Shown here piece by piece: positions 23,486 through 31,744 of a stretch of 64,000 bases of DNA. The notes under the pieces were generated by a model. It did no database searches, was not told the DNA's origin, and saw nothing but the letters and a program-made list of their open reading frames with translations. The position numbers and the translations under genes are program-made. Origin of the DNA: Falsiroseomonas sp051860665 (GTDB taxonomy: Bacteria > Pseudomonadota > Alphaproteobacteria > Acetobacterales > Acetobacteraceae); assembly GCF_051860665.1 (NCBI RefSeq), contig NZ_JBHYDM010000001.1, positions 1 through 64,000 of the forward strand, read 5' to 3'. How positions within the stretch are numbered: position 1 is the stretch's first letter; every line of letters begins with the position of its first letter.

Positions 23486-24654
23486 CACCCGGCCCGGCCC
23501 GCATGGCGCAGCCCGGCGAGGACGCCGCGCAGCTCCGCCAGGCCGCGCAGCCGGCCGATCAGCGGATAGCCGGGATGGGTCGGGCGGCCGGCATCCGACA
23601 GCAGCTGGTGGCCATGGTCCGGGCGGAAGGGGATGGGGGCGCCGCCGCGCCGCGCCTGTTCGGCCAGGAAGGCCGCGAGCACCGCCGGCATGTCGACATC
23701 GCCGTCCAGATGCGCGGCCTCGTGGAAGGACCCATCCGGCTCATGCCGCACATTGCGCAGATGCAGGAAGACCGTCTGGGCTGCGAATCTCTTGGCCATG
23801 GCCGGCACGTCGTTGCCACGGCCGGCGCCGAGCGAGCCGGTGCAGAAGGTCAGGCCGTTCGACGGTGACGGCACGGCCGCCAGGAGGTCGGACAGGTCGG
23901 CCGCCGTGGAGACGATGCGCGGCAGGCCGAGCATGGGGCGCGGCGGGTCGTCGGGATGGATGCCGAGCACGATGCCCGCCTCCTCCGCCGCCGGCACCAC
24001 CTCCGCCAGGAAGCGGGCGAGGTTCGCCTTCAGGGCGGCGGCGTCGATGCCGGCATAGCTGTCGAGCATGCGGCGCAGGCCGGGGATGTCGTAGCGGTCA
24101 TAGGCGCCGGGCAGGCCGGCCATGATGGTGGCGAGCAGCGTCGCCTTGTCCGACTCCGACGCGCTGTCGAACCAGCGACGCGCCGCGGCCAGCACGGCCG
24201 GCGGATGCTCGGCCTCCGCCCCCGGCCGGGCCAGCATCAGCACGTCGAAGGCCGCATGACGCACCGCATCGAAGCGCAGCGCGACGGCGCCGCTGGGCAG
24301 CGGGTGGGCCAGGTCCGTGCGGGTCCAGTCCAGCACCGGCATGAAGTTGTAGCAGACCGCGCGGATGCCGCAGCGGCCGAGGTTGCGGAGGGAGTCGCGG
24401 TAATTGGCAAAGATGCGGGCGAGGTCGCCGGTGCCGCGCTTCACATCCTCATGCACCGGCAGGCTTTCCACCACGTTCCAGCGCAGGCCGGCGGCGGCGA
24501 TCATGTCCCGGCGGGCGCGGATGGCGTCTTCCGGCCAGACCTCGCCATAGGGGATCTCGTGCAGCGCGGTGACGATGCCGCTGGCGCCGGTCTGGCGAAT
24601 TTCCGCCAGCCGGATGTCATCCAGCGGACCGAACCAGCGCCAGCTTTCCTCCAC
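23485..24654 (-). CDS. uxuA: Mannonate dehydratase
   Basis: A 389-residue TIM-barrel metalloenzyme that dehydrates D-mannonate to 2-keto-3-deoxy-D-gluconate (KDG). Signature segments: MEESWRWFGPLDDIRLAEIRQTGASGIVTALHEIPYGEVW at the N-terminus, AVCYNFMPVLDWTRTDLAHPLPSG near residue 99, VLGIHPDDPPRPMLGLPRI near 223, FCTGSLGAGRGND near 264 and PIPFRPDHGHQLLSD near 345. The Cys and His residues of these motifs coordinate the metal. It overlaps uxuB and lies 12 bp after the TRAP permease gene, so uptake and catabolism are co-transcribed. Confidence 0.93.
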   Translation of the reverse strand: MEESWRWFGPLDDIRLAEIRQTGASGIVTALHEIPYGEVWPEDAIRARRDMIAAAGLRWNVVESLPVHEDVKRGTGDLARIFANYRDSLRNLGRCGIRAVCYNFMPVLDWTRTDLAHPLPSGAVALRFDAVRHAAFDVLMLARPGAEAEHPPAVLAAARRWFDSASESDKATLLATIMAGLPGAYDRYDIPGLRRMLDSYAGIDAAALKANLARFLAEVVPAAEEAGIVLGIHPDDPPRPMLGLPRIVSTAADLSDLLAAVPSPSNGLTFCTGSLGAGRGNDVPAMAKRFAAQTVFLHLRNVRHEPDGSFHEAAHLDGDVDMPAVLAAFLAEQARRGGAPIPFRPDHGHQLLSDAGRPTHPGYPLIGRLRGLAELRGVLAGLRHAGRAG

Positions 24655-24666
24655 GCCTGCTCCTCC

Positions 24667-25944
24667 TCAGAACACCAGGTTCGGCACGAAGAGCACCAGC
24701 CCCGGCCAGAAGACCATCAGCACGATCAGCGCGATGACGGCCGCGAGGAAGGGCAACGCCTCCCGCGTGTATTCGTCCATCGGGCAGTCGAGCATGCCGC
24801 AGACGGTGTACATGGCAACCCCCACCGGCGGCGTCATACCGCCCAGCGTCACCGTGGTCATCATCACCAGGCCGAAGTGGACGGGGTCGATGCCCAGGCG
24901 GGTGATGACCGGCACCAGGATCGGCGTCAGCAGCAGGGTGATGACGGTGGATTCCAGGAACATGCCGAGGAAGGCCAGGAAGGCCACCAGCAGCAGCATC
25001 AGCACCTGCGGGTTCGACGACAGGCCGGCCAGGAAGGTGGTGGCGTCCTGCGGCACGCGTTCCAGCGTGATCATATAGCCGATCATGGAGGAGAACATGA
25101 TGATCAGCATGATCATGCCGGTATCGGTCAGGCTGTGCCGCAGCGCCGTGACCAGCTTGGCGACGGTCAGCTCGCGATAGACGACGGTGCCGATGACCAC
25201 GGCATAGGCGACGGCGAAGGCGCCGGCCTCGGAGGGGGTGAAGATGCCGTAGCGGATGCCGACGATGAGGAAGACGGGGAAGGCCAGCGCCCATTTGCTC
25301 TCCCAGACCCCGCTCACCACCTCCCGCACCGAAGGCAGGGTGGCGCGTTCGGGCGCATAGCCGCGGCGCGTGGCGACGATCCAGGCGGTGACCATCAGGA
25401 ACAGCGTCATCAGCACGCCCGGCACGATACCGCCGACAAACAGCCGGCCGATCGAGACATTGCCGAGGAAGCCGTAGAGGATCAGCCCGATGCTGGGCGG
25501 GATGGTGGCGGTGATCAGCGAGCCCACCGCGATGGCCGCGCAGGTGAACCCCCGCGAATAGCCGCGGGCGAGCATCGAGGGGCCGAGGATCCGCGCCTCC
25601 ATCGCCGCATCCGCCACCGCGGAGCCGGAGACGCCACCCATGAGTGCGGAGAGCGCGATGGCCACCTGCGCCAGCCCGCCACGGATCCAGCCGGCCAGCA
25701 CGCTGGCCAGCTTGATGAGGCGTTCGGTGATGCCGGATTCGTTCATCAGGTGGCCGGCCAGCACGAAGAGCGGCACGGCCAGCAGCGGAAAGGATTGTGT
25801 GGCCGAGACGATCTTCTGGACCGCGATGGCGGGCGGCATGGGGCCGAAGAGGTAGAAGAGGAAGGCGGCGGTGCCGATGGCGAAGGCCACCGGCATGCCC
25901 AGGAACATCAGGACAAAGAAGGCCCCGCTGACAACAGCCGTCAT
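24667..25944 (-). CDS. TRAP transporter large permease (DctM family)
   Basis: A 425-residue, 12-TM-segment permease of the TRAP-T family. It shows LFVLAGHLMNESGITERLIKLASVLAGWIRGGLAQVAIALSALMGGVSGSAVADAAMEARIL (the diagnostic GGVSGSAVAD), AIAVGSLITATIPPSIGLILYGFLGNVSIGRLFVGGIVPGVL and GMFLESTVITLLLTPILVPV. It uses an ion gradient (Na+ in studied members) to import the acid delivered by the binding protein. It overlaps the small permease by 4 bases and precedes uxuA, which points to a hexuronate or aldonate substrate. Confidence 0.93.
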   Translation of the reverse strand: MTAVVSGAFFVLMFLGMPVAFAIGTAAFLFYLFGPMPPAIAVQKIVSATQSFPLLAVPLFVLAGHLMNESGITERLIKLASVLAGWIRGGLAQVAIALSALMGGVSGSAVADAAMEARILGPSMLARGYSRGFTCAAIAVGSLITATIPPSIGLILYGFLGNVSIGRLFVGGIVPGVLMTLFLMVTAWIVATRRGYAPERATLPSVREVVSGVWESKWALAFPVFLIVGIRYGIFTPSEAGAFAVAYAVVIGTVVYRELTVAKLVTALRHSLTDTGMIMLIIMFSSMIGYMITLERVPQDATTFLAGLSSNPQVLMLLLVAFLAFLGMFLESTVITLLLTPILVPVITRLGIDPVHFGLVMMTTVTLGGMTPPVGVAMYTVCGMLDCPMDEYTREALPFLAAVIALIVLMVFWPGLVLFVPNLVF

Positions 25945-26429
25945 AGCACCATCCCATCCACGCTGCCGGTGGTGATCGCCTGTCGGCCCATCAGGCCACG
26001 CACCAGGCGCACGGTGGTGGTGAGCAGCATCAGCGCCGCCCCCACCGGGATCGCCGCCGTGACCCAGCCATAGGAGATCGGCGTATCGCCCAGCTCCCGC
26101 TCCAGGTTCAGCAGCGTCAGCTCCGCCCCCAGCCAGACCAGCGCGGCCAGGAAGACGATGATCAGCACCAGCCAGGCATAGGCGAGAAGCCGCCGGACCG
26201 AGGCCGGGAAGGCGCGCACCAGAATGTCGATCTCGATGTGCTGCCAGCGCTTCAGCGCGACATCGGCACCGAGCACCGCGGTCCAGGCAAACAGCAGCTG
26301 GGCCACATCCACGGCCCAGATCAGCGGCATGCCGATGGTGCGGGTGACGGCGCCGAGCAGCACCAACAGGCAGACGGCGGCGAAGAGCGTGATGCCCACG
26401 GTCTCCTCCGCCTTTTCCAGTGCGCGCAT
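25941..26429 (-). CDS. TRAP transporter small permease (DctQ family)
   Basis: A 162-residue four-helix membrane protein. The family pattern is visible in LIWAVDVAQLLFAWTAVLGADVALKRWQHIEIDILVRAFP, near residue 36, which fits the E-x-x-R-x-x-x-V-W-x-x-x-x-G-A-x-x-A-x-[KR]-x-x-x-H-[IV] DctQ theme. It starts 4 bp after the binding-protein stop and overlaps the large permease (ATGA, 25941-25944), the standard PQM order. Confidence 0.92.
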   Translation of the reverse strand: MRALEKAEETVGITLFAAVCLLVLLGAVTRTIGMPLIWAVDVAQLLFAWTAVLGADVALKRWQHIEIDILVRAFPASVRRLLAYAWLVLIIVFLAALVWLGAELTLLNLERELGDTPISYGWVTAAIPVGAALMLLTTTVRLVRGLMGRQAITTGSVDGMVL

Positions 26430-26433
26430 CGGC

Positions 26434-27408
26434 TCAGGCCGCCAACACGGCTTCGACTTCGCGCCGCACCGCCGTGTAGTTCAGCTTGTCGTAGACCACC
26501 TTCGTCGCCTCTCGGAACGGTGCGAGGTCCGGCGTGGTGATGGTGAGGCCCTGCGCCTTCAGCCGCGTCTCGAAATCCTCCAGCGAGGCGAGCGTGGCCT
26601 GGGACCCGGTATCGCCGCCCTTCAGCGCCTCCTCCCGCAGGATGGTGCGGAGGTCGGCCGGCTGGCGGTCGAACCAGATGCGGGATCCGATCAGCCCGGT
26701 GATCAGGTTGATGTGCGAGGTCTTGGTGATGAAGCGCACCACCTCATACAGGCGGGAGCCCCAGAGCGCGGGGTACTGCGCCTCCGCCGCATCGATCGCG
26801 CGCAGCTGCAGGGCGGAATAGACTTCCGTCCAGGGCAGCGGCGTGGGCGTGGCGCCCATGGCGCGGATCGTCTCCAGCCAGACCGGCGCGCCCGGCGTGC
26901 GCAGGCGCAGGCCGTTGAGATCCGCCGGCGCATTGATGGCGCGGTTGGTCAGCAGGTGGCGGTCGCCCTGGAACCAGTTGAAGGACAGCACCTGGTGGCC
27001 GGAGGCGGTGCGCAGCCGGTCCGCCCAGCGGTCAAACAGCGGCGAGGTGGCGAGCTTGCGCAATTCGGGAAAGCCGTTGGCGATATAGGGCGCGCCCAGA
27101 ATCCCGAATTCGCGGACGAAGGGCGCGAGGCGCCCGCCATCGACCACCACGGCGACGCCCGCGCCGGCGCGCGCCTGTTCCAGCACATCCTCATCCGAGC
27201 CGAGCTGCGACGACGGATAGAGCCGCACCTGGAGGCGGCCATTGCTGCGCGTCTCGACGCCCTGCTTGAAGGCCTCGAGACCCTTGAACAGCGGATCATC
27301 CGCCGTCAGTGCCGAGTTCACGTTCAGCGTCGCGGCCTGGGCAAGCGCCGGGCGCGCGAGGAAAGGCGTGGCGAGCGTGGCGGTGAGGGCAAGACGACGG
27401 GTGATCAT
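26434..27408 (-). CDS. TRAP transporter substrate-binding protein (DctP family)
   Basis: A 324-residue periplasmic receptor with the leader MITRRLALTATLATPFLARPALAQA. Family features are LKVNSAL-like TLNVNSALTADDPLFKGLEAFKQGVETRSNGRLQVRLYPSSQLGSDEDVLEQARAG, the carboxylate-binding region NGLRLRTPGAPVWLETIRAMGATPTPLPWTEVYSALQLRAIDAAEAQ (its arginine binds the ligand acid) and the C-terminal helices. An AGGAGGA ribosome-binding site precedes the ATG. Position between the RraA-family gene and dctQM indicates a sugar acid ligand such as fructuronate, mannonate or a related aldonate. Confidence 0.92.
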   Translation of the reverse strand: MITRRLALTATLATPFLARPALAQAATLNVNSALTADDPLFKGLEAFKQGVETRSNGRLQVRLYPSSQLGSDEDVLEQARAGAGVAVVVDGGRLAPFVREFGILGAPYIANGFPELRKLATSPLFDRWADRLRTASGHQVLSFNWFQGDRHLLTNRAINAPADLNGLRLRTPGAPVWLETIRAMGATPTPLPWTEVYSALQLRAIDAAEAQYPALWGSRLYEVVRFITKTSHINLITGLIGSRIWFDRQPADLRTILREEALKGGDTGSQATLASLEDFETRLKAQGLTITTPDLAPFREATKVVYDKLNYTAVRREVEAVLAA

Positions 27409-27435
27409 GGCGTGTTCCTCCTGTTTGTTCTTGGT

Positions 27436-28152
27436 TCAGACGCCCCGTTTCTGGCGCCAGGTGGCGAATTCGGTGAGGCTGGCGGGATCGGTCGCCGGGT
27501 AGAGGCCGACCAGGCTGCGGCCTTCGGCCACCTTGGCCGCGGCGAAATCCTCATAGGCCGTCATCTCGGTGGCCTCGACGGCGATCTCCTCCGCCAGATG
27601 CGCCGGGATGACGATGACGCCATCGGCATCGCCGAGCAGCACATCGCCCGGGAAGACCGGCGCATCGCCGCAGGCGATCGGCACGTCGATGTCGATGGCC
27701 TGGTTCAGCGTGAGGTTCGTGGGCGCCGAGGGCCGCTGGTGATAGGCGGGGATGCCGAGGGCCGCGATCTCCGCGCTATCGCGAAATCCGCCATCGGTCA
27801 CCACGCCGGCGACGCCGCGCGCCTTGAGGCGACCGACCAGGATGGCGCCGGCGGAAGCGGCACGCGCATCCTTGCGGCTGTCGAAGACCAGCACCTTGCC
27901 GGCCGGGCAATTCTCCACCGCGCGGCGCTGCGGGTGGGCGGGGTCCTTGAAGACCTCGAGGCCGTTCAGATCCTCGCGCGCCGGGATATAGCGCACGGTC
28001 ACCGCCTCGCCGACCATGCTTTCCGTCACCGGATGCAGCGGCAGCACGCCCTGGATCATCTGGTTGCGCAGGCCGCGCTTGAAGAGGATGGTGGCGACGG
28101 TGGCGGTGCTGACCTTGCGGAGCAGTTTTCGCGTAGTGTCACTCAAAGCCAT
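27436..28152 (-). CDS. RraA-family protein (candidate oxo-acid aldolase or lyase)
   Basis: A 238-residue member of the RraA/HMG-aldolase fold. The start at 28152 gives MALSDTTRKLLRKVSTATVATILFKRGLRN. The metal/pyruvyl site typical of class II pyruvate aldolases of this family is visible as GVVTDGGFRDSAEIAALGIPAYH near residue 115 and PVFPGDVLLGDADGVIVIP near 167. Databases often label such proteins ribonuclease regulator RraA, but 4-hydroxy-4-methyl-2-oxoglutarate aldolase has the same fold, and many homologues sit in sugar-acid operons. Between an aldonate dehydratase and a TRAP transporter, a catabolic role, for instance cleaving a 2-keto-3-deoxy acid, is more likely than RNase control. This is inference. 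Confidence 0.83.
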   Translation of the reverse strand: MALSDTTRKLLRKVSTATVATILFKRGLRNQMIQGVLPLHPVTESMVGEAVTVRYIPAREDLNGLEVFKDPAHPQRRAVENCPAGKVLVFDSRKDARAASAGAILVGRLKARGVAGVVTDGGFRDSAEIAALGIPAYHQRPSAPTNLTLNQAIDIDVPIACGDAPVFPGDVLLGDADGVIVIPAHLAEEIAVEATEMTAYEDFAAAKVAEGRSLVGLYPATDPASLTEFATWRQKRGV

Positions 28153-28165
28153 TGCAGGGTGCCTT

Positions 28166-29908
28166 TCAGTAGATGACCGGCTCGGGCACTGGGGCGCCGA
28201 AGTCGGTGCGCAAGAAATCGAAGTCGCAGCCCTCATTGGCCTGCTGGACGTGTTTCGTGAAGGCATAGCCGTAGCCGCGTTCGAAGCGGGGCGGCGGCGG
28301 GGTCCAGGCGGCGCGGCGGCGCGCCAGTTCCTCCTCGGAGACGCGCATGTTGATGCTGCGCGCGGCGACGTCGACCTCCACGATATCGCCCGTCCGCAGC
28401 AGGGCGAGCGGACCGCCGATGTAGCTTTCCGGGGCGACGTGCAGCACGCAGGCGCCGTAGCTGGTGCCGGACATGCGCGCATCGGACAGGCGCAGCATGT
28501 CCCTATGGCCCTCCTTCAGCAGGCGCTTCGGCATCGGCAGCATGCCCCATTCCGGCATGCCCGGCCCGCCCTGCGGCCCCGCATTGCGCAGCACCAGCAC
28601 ATGGTCCGGCGTGATGTCGAGAGTCTCGTCATCCACCGCCTTCTTCATGCTGGGATAGTCGTCGAAGACCAGCGCCGGGCCGCTGTGCTTCAGGAATTTC
28701 TGGTCCATCGCCGCCGGCTTGATCACGCAGCCATCGGGGGCGAGGTTGCCCTTCAGCACCGCCAGCGACCCCTCGCCGTAGATCGGATTGTCCAGCGGCC
28801 GGATCACGTCGTCATTGTAGACCTTGGCCCCCGCGATGTTCTCGCCCAGCGCGCGGCCGGAGACGGTCATGCAGTCCAGGTGCAGATGTTCGCGCATCCG
28901 CTCCATCAGGCCAAGAATGCCGCCGGCGTAGAAGAAATCCTCCATCAGATAGGTGCTGCCGGAGGGGCGGACATTGCCGATGACGGGCACCACGCGGCTG
29001 GCGCGTTCGAAATCGTCCAGGCCGATATCGTGGCCCGCGCGGCGGGCCATGGCGATCAGGTGGATGATCGCATTGGTGGAACAGCCCATCGCCATGGCGA
29101 CGTTGATCGCGTTGAGAAACGCCTTGTGGGTCTGGATGCGCTTCGGCGTCAGATCCTCCCACACCATTTCCACGATGCGGCGGCCACTTTCGGAACACAG
29201 GCGGATATGGCCGGCGTCCGCCGCGAGGATCGAGGAACCGCCCGGCAGCACCATGCCCACCGCCTCGGCAATCGCCGTCATGGTGCTGGCCGTGCCCATG
29301 GTCATGCAGGTGCCGTGGCTGCGTGCGATGCCCGCTTCCACGCCGAGCCAGTCCTGCTGCGTGATCCTGCCCGCGCGCAGCTCGTCCCAGTATTTCCAGC
29401 TGTCGGAGCCGGACCCCAGGACCTTGCCGCCCCAATTGCCGCGCAGCATCGGGCCCGCCGGGACGAAGATCGCGGGAATGTCCATGCTGGTGGCGCCAAG
29501 CAGCAGGCCCGGCGTGGTCTTGTCGCAGCCGCCCATCAGGATGGCGCCGTCGATCGGGTGGCTGCGCAGCAGCTCCTCCGTCTCCATCGCCAGCATGTTG
29601 CGGTAGAGCATGGTGGTGGGCTTCACCAGGCTCTCGGACAGCGACAGCGCCGGCAGCTCCACGGGGAAGCCGCCGGCCATCAGCACGCCGCGCTTCACAT
29701 CCTCCGCCCGCTGGCGGAGGTGCGTGTGGCAGGGGTTCAGGTCGGACCAGGTATTGACGATGGCGATGACCGGCCGGCCCTGCCATTCCTCCGGCGCGTA
29801 GCCCATCTGCATGGTGCGGGAACGGTGGCCGAAGGAGCGCAGATCGGCGGGCCCGAACCAGCGGGCGCTGCGCAATTCCTCAGGCTTCTTGCGGGGCGTT
29901 TCGGTCAT
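28166..29908 (-). CDS. IlvD/Edd-family sugar-acid dehydratase (arabinonate dehydratase-like)
   Basis: A 580-residue Fe-S dehydratase. The cluster ligands are C60 (LNPCHTH), C128 (GGCDKTTPG) and C201 (HGTCMTMGTAST), the three-cysteine pattern of 2Fe-2S pentonate dehydratases rather than of 4Fe-4S Edd. Further landmarks are IAIVNTWSDLNPC near residue 48, SGSTYLMEDFFYAGG near 316, GNLAPDGCVIKPAA near 390 and LRLSDARMSGTSYGACVLHVAPES near 480, whose serine is the likely base. It should dehydrate a C5/C6 aldonate (arabinonate, xylonate or gluconate class) to the 2-keto-3-deoxy acid. Spacing to neighbours is 8 and 13 bp. The branched-chain IlvD role is unlikely in this context. Confidence 0.9.
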   Translation of the reverse strand: MTETPRKKPEELRSARWFGPADLRSFGHRSRTMQMGYAPEEWQGRPVIAIVNTWSDLNPCHTHLRQRAEDVKRGVLMAGGFPVELPALSLSESLVKPTTMLYRNMLAMETEELLRSHPIDGAILMGGCDKTTPGLLLGATSMDIPAIFVPAGPMLRGNWGGKVLGSGSDSWKYWDELRAGRITQQDWLGVEAGIARSHGTCMTMGTASTMTAIAEAVGMVLPGGSSILAADAGHIRLCSESGRRIVEMVWEDLTPKRIQTHKAFLNAINVAMAMGCSTNAIIHLIAMARRAGHDIGLDDFERASRVVPVIGNVRPSGSTYLMEDFFYAGGILGLMERMREHLHLDCMTVSGRALGENIAGAKVYNDDVIRPLDNPIYGEGSLAVLKGNLAPDGCVIKPAAMDQKFLKHSGPALVFDDYPSMKKAVDDETLDITPDHVLVLRNAGPQGGPGMPEWGMLPMPKRLLKEGHRDMLRLSDARMSGTSYGACVLHVAPESYIGGPLALLRTGDIVEVDVAARSINMRVSEEELARRRAAWTPPPPRFERGYGYAFTKHVQQANEGCDFDFLRTDFGAPVPEPVIY

Positions 29909-29916
29909 CAGTGCTC

Positions 29917-30897
29917 TCAGTCGATCTGGATGCGGGCGCGGCGCGCCACCTCGCCCCAGCGCGCGGTCTCGCTGGCGACGAAGCTGCGGAATTCATCCGG
30001 CGAGGTGCCGTTGGCGGTGATGCCGAGGTCGCGGAAGCGGTCCGCCACGCTGGGCTGGGCCAAGGCCGCCACCGCTTCGCGGTGCAGGCGCAGCACGATC
30101 TCGGGCGGCGTGCGGGCGGGGGCGAAGAAGCCGTTCCAGGACAGGCTCTCGAAGCCCGGCACCGTCTCCGCCACCGCCGGCACGTCCGGCGCCGCGGGGT
30201 TGCGCTGCAGGGAAGTGACGCCGAGCACGCGCAGCTTGCCCTCCCGCGCCAGCGGCCAGACGGAGGAGAGGTTGTCGAAGGCCATGGGCAGCTCGCCGCC
30301 CATCAGCGCCGTGGCCACGCCGGCGCTGCCGCGATAGGGCACATGCTCCAGCTCCGTCCCGGTCAATTGGCCAAACAGCGTGCCGGCGAGATGCACGGAG
30401 GTGCCGACGCCGGAAGTGCCGAAGGCCACGTCGCGCGCCTGGCGGCTGCGCAGCAGCGCCACCAGTTCCGGCACGGTCTGCGCCGGAAAGGCGTTGGTCA
30501 CCGCCAGCGCGTTGGGCTGCGCCGAAAGCTGCGTGATCGGCGCGAAGTCGCGCAGGTTGTCATAGGGCAGGCGCGGATAGATCGCCGGGTTGATGGCGTG
30601 GCTGCTGATGGTGCCGAGGCAGATCGTGTAGCCATCCGGCGCCGCGCGCGCACAGACCTCCGTGCCGATATTGCCGCCGGCGCCGGGGCGGTTCTCGATC
30701 ACCAGCGGCTGGCCGAGGGTCTTCGACATCTCGGCGCCGACCAGCCGGGCCACGGTGTCGGAGGTGCCTGCGGCGAAGGGGACGATGACGCGGATCGGCT
30801 GGCTGGGCCAGGCGGCGGCACGCCCCTGGGCGAGGGCCGGCAGGGCGGCCAACGAGAATAGCGCAGCGAGCGCCAGGCGGCGGGGGGTTGGGCGCAT
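29917..30897 (-). CDS. Bug-family (TctC) periplasmic solute receptor, first gene of the sugar-acid operon
   Basis: A 326-residue TTT-type receptor with the leader MRPTPRRLALAALFSLAALPALAQG and a good ribosome-binding site (GGAGGAAG on the minus strand). Family segments: PIRVIVPFAAGTSDTVARLVGAEMS, IENRPGAGGNIGTEVCARAAPDGYTICLG, FGTSGVGTSVHLAGTLFGQLTG, HVPYRGSAGVATALMGGELPMAF and PPEIVLRLHREAV. It heads the operon, 8 bp before the dehydratase gene, and is divergent from the GntR regulator. A second, TRAP-type uptake system lies further down the same operon, so two unrelated receptors are co-transcribed. Its own membrane partners must be encoded elsewhere. Confidence 0.9.
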   Translation of the reverse strand: MRPTPRRLALAALFSLAALPALAQGRAAAWPSQPIRVIVPFAAGTSDTVARLVGAEMSKTLGQPLVIENRPGAGGNIGTEVCARAAPDGYTICLGTISSHAINPAIYPRLPYDNLRDFAPITQLSAQPNALAVTNAFPAQTVPELVALLRSRQARDVAFGTSGVGTSVHLAGTLFGQLTGTELEHVPYRGSAGVATALMGGELPMAFDNLSSVWPLAREGKLRVLGVTSLQRNPAAPDVPAVAETVPGFESLSWNGFFAPARTPPEIVLRLHREAVAALAQPSVADRFRDLGITANGTSPDEFRSFVASETARWGEVARRARIQID

Positions 30898-30952
30898 GGA
30901 TCACTTCCTCCGTCCTGCGCGGGCTCGACAAGGCTCGCTTGCGGACAGACGT

Positions 30953-30993
30953 ATCTGATATGTTAGATTCCAGAACGTCAATATGAATTCTGG
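30953..30993. promoter_or_regulatory. Candidate GntR operator(s) between divergent genes
   Basis: ATCTGATATGTTAGAT (30953-30968) is an imperfect palindrome (12 of 16 positions symmetric) of the size and AT content expected for an FCD-type GntR site. Immediately beside it, CCAGAA (30970-30975) and TTCTGG (30988-30993) are perfect inverted arms 12 bases apart. The block is the only AT-rich stretch of the 130-bp gap between the Bug receptor and the GntR gene and probably also contains both promoters. Confidence 0.5.
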
Positions 30994-31027
30994 TCGGCGC
31001 CACGGCGGCTGCTAAAGGGACGTCGCG

Positions 31028-31741
31028 ATGAACTCCGTCTTTCCGGATGCCGAGGCCGAGCTCTCGGCCCTCTCCCCCGTCGGTCCGCGCCGCTCGGCCG
31101 CCGATATCGCCTATGCGCGGCTGCGCGAGGCGCTGATCTCCCTCGCCCTGCCGCCGGGCTCCGTCGTCTCGCGCCTCGCCATCGCGCAGCGCCTCGGCAT
31201 CAGCCAGACCCCGGTGCGGGAGGCGCTGATCCGCCTGCAGGACGAGCATCTGATCGAGGTGGTGCCGCAATCCGCCACGCGCGTCTCCCGCATCGACCTG
31301 AACCATGCGCGGGAGGCGCATTTCCTGCGCCTGGCGCTGGAGGTGGAAGTGGTGCGGCGCCTGGCCCGCGCCCCGGCGCCGGAGCTGGAGGAGACGTTGC
31401 GCGCGGAGTTGCAGCGCATGCGCGCCGTGCTGCGCGAGGACGACCGCGCGACCTTCGCCGAGGCCGACGAGGCCTTCCACATGGCCTTGTTCAGCGCTGC
31501 GCGCGTGCCCGGGCTGCGCGAGCTGGTGCGCAGCCGCGGCGGCCATCTGGACCGGCTGCGCCGCCTGCACCTGCCGGAGCCCGGCAAGACCGAGGCGGTG
31601 CTGCAGCAGCATGAGGCGCTGGCCGAGGCCATCCTCGCCGCCGATGTCCCGCGCGCGGAGGCGGCGCTGCGCGCGCATCTCTCCGGCACCTTTGCCGAGG
31701 CCGACCGGCTGCGCGCCGCCAACCCCGGCTTCTTCGCCTGA
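31028..31741 (+). CDS. GntR-family regulator (FadR/FCD subfamily)
   Basis: A 237-residue repressor-type protein. The winged helix at about residues 20-90 includes AADIAYARLREALISLALPPGSVVSRLAIAQRLGISQTPVREALIRLQDEHLIEVVPQSATRV, a textbook GntR domain. Residues about 95-225 form the all-helical FCD effector domain with the metal-binding pattern (D in EADEAFHMALFSAA, then HLDRLRRLHLP and QQHEALAEAILAADVPRAEAALRAHL). Such regulators (UxuR, ExuR, GulR) respond to sugar acids and are released from DNA by them. It is divergent from the sugar-acid operon and preceded by AAAGGGA. It converges on the aldehyde oxidoreductase operon with 3 bp between the stops and no hairpin. Confidence 0.92.
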   Translation: MNSVFPDAEAELSALSPVGPRRSAADIAYARLREALISLALPPGSVVSRLAIAQRLGISQTPVREALIRLQDEHLIEVVPQSATRVSRIDLNHAREAHFLRLALEVEVVRRLARAPAPELEETLRAELQRMRAVLREDDRATFAEADEAFHMALFSAARVPGLRELVRSRGGHLDRLRRLHLPEPGKTEAVLQQHEALAEAILAADVPRAEAALRAHLSGTFAEADRLRAANPGFFA

Positions 31742-31744
31742 GGA

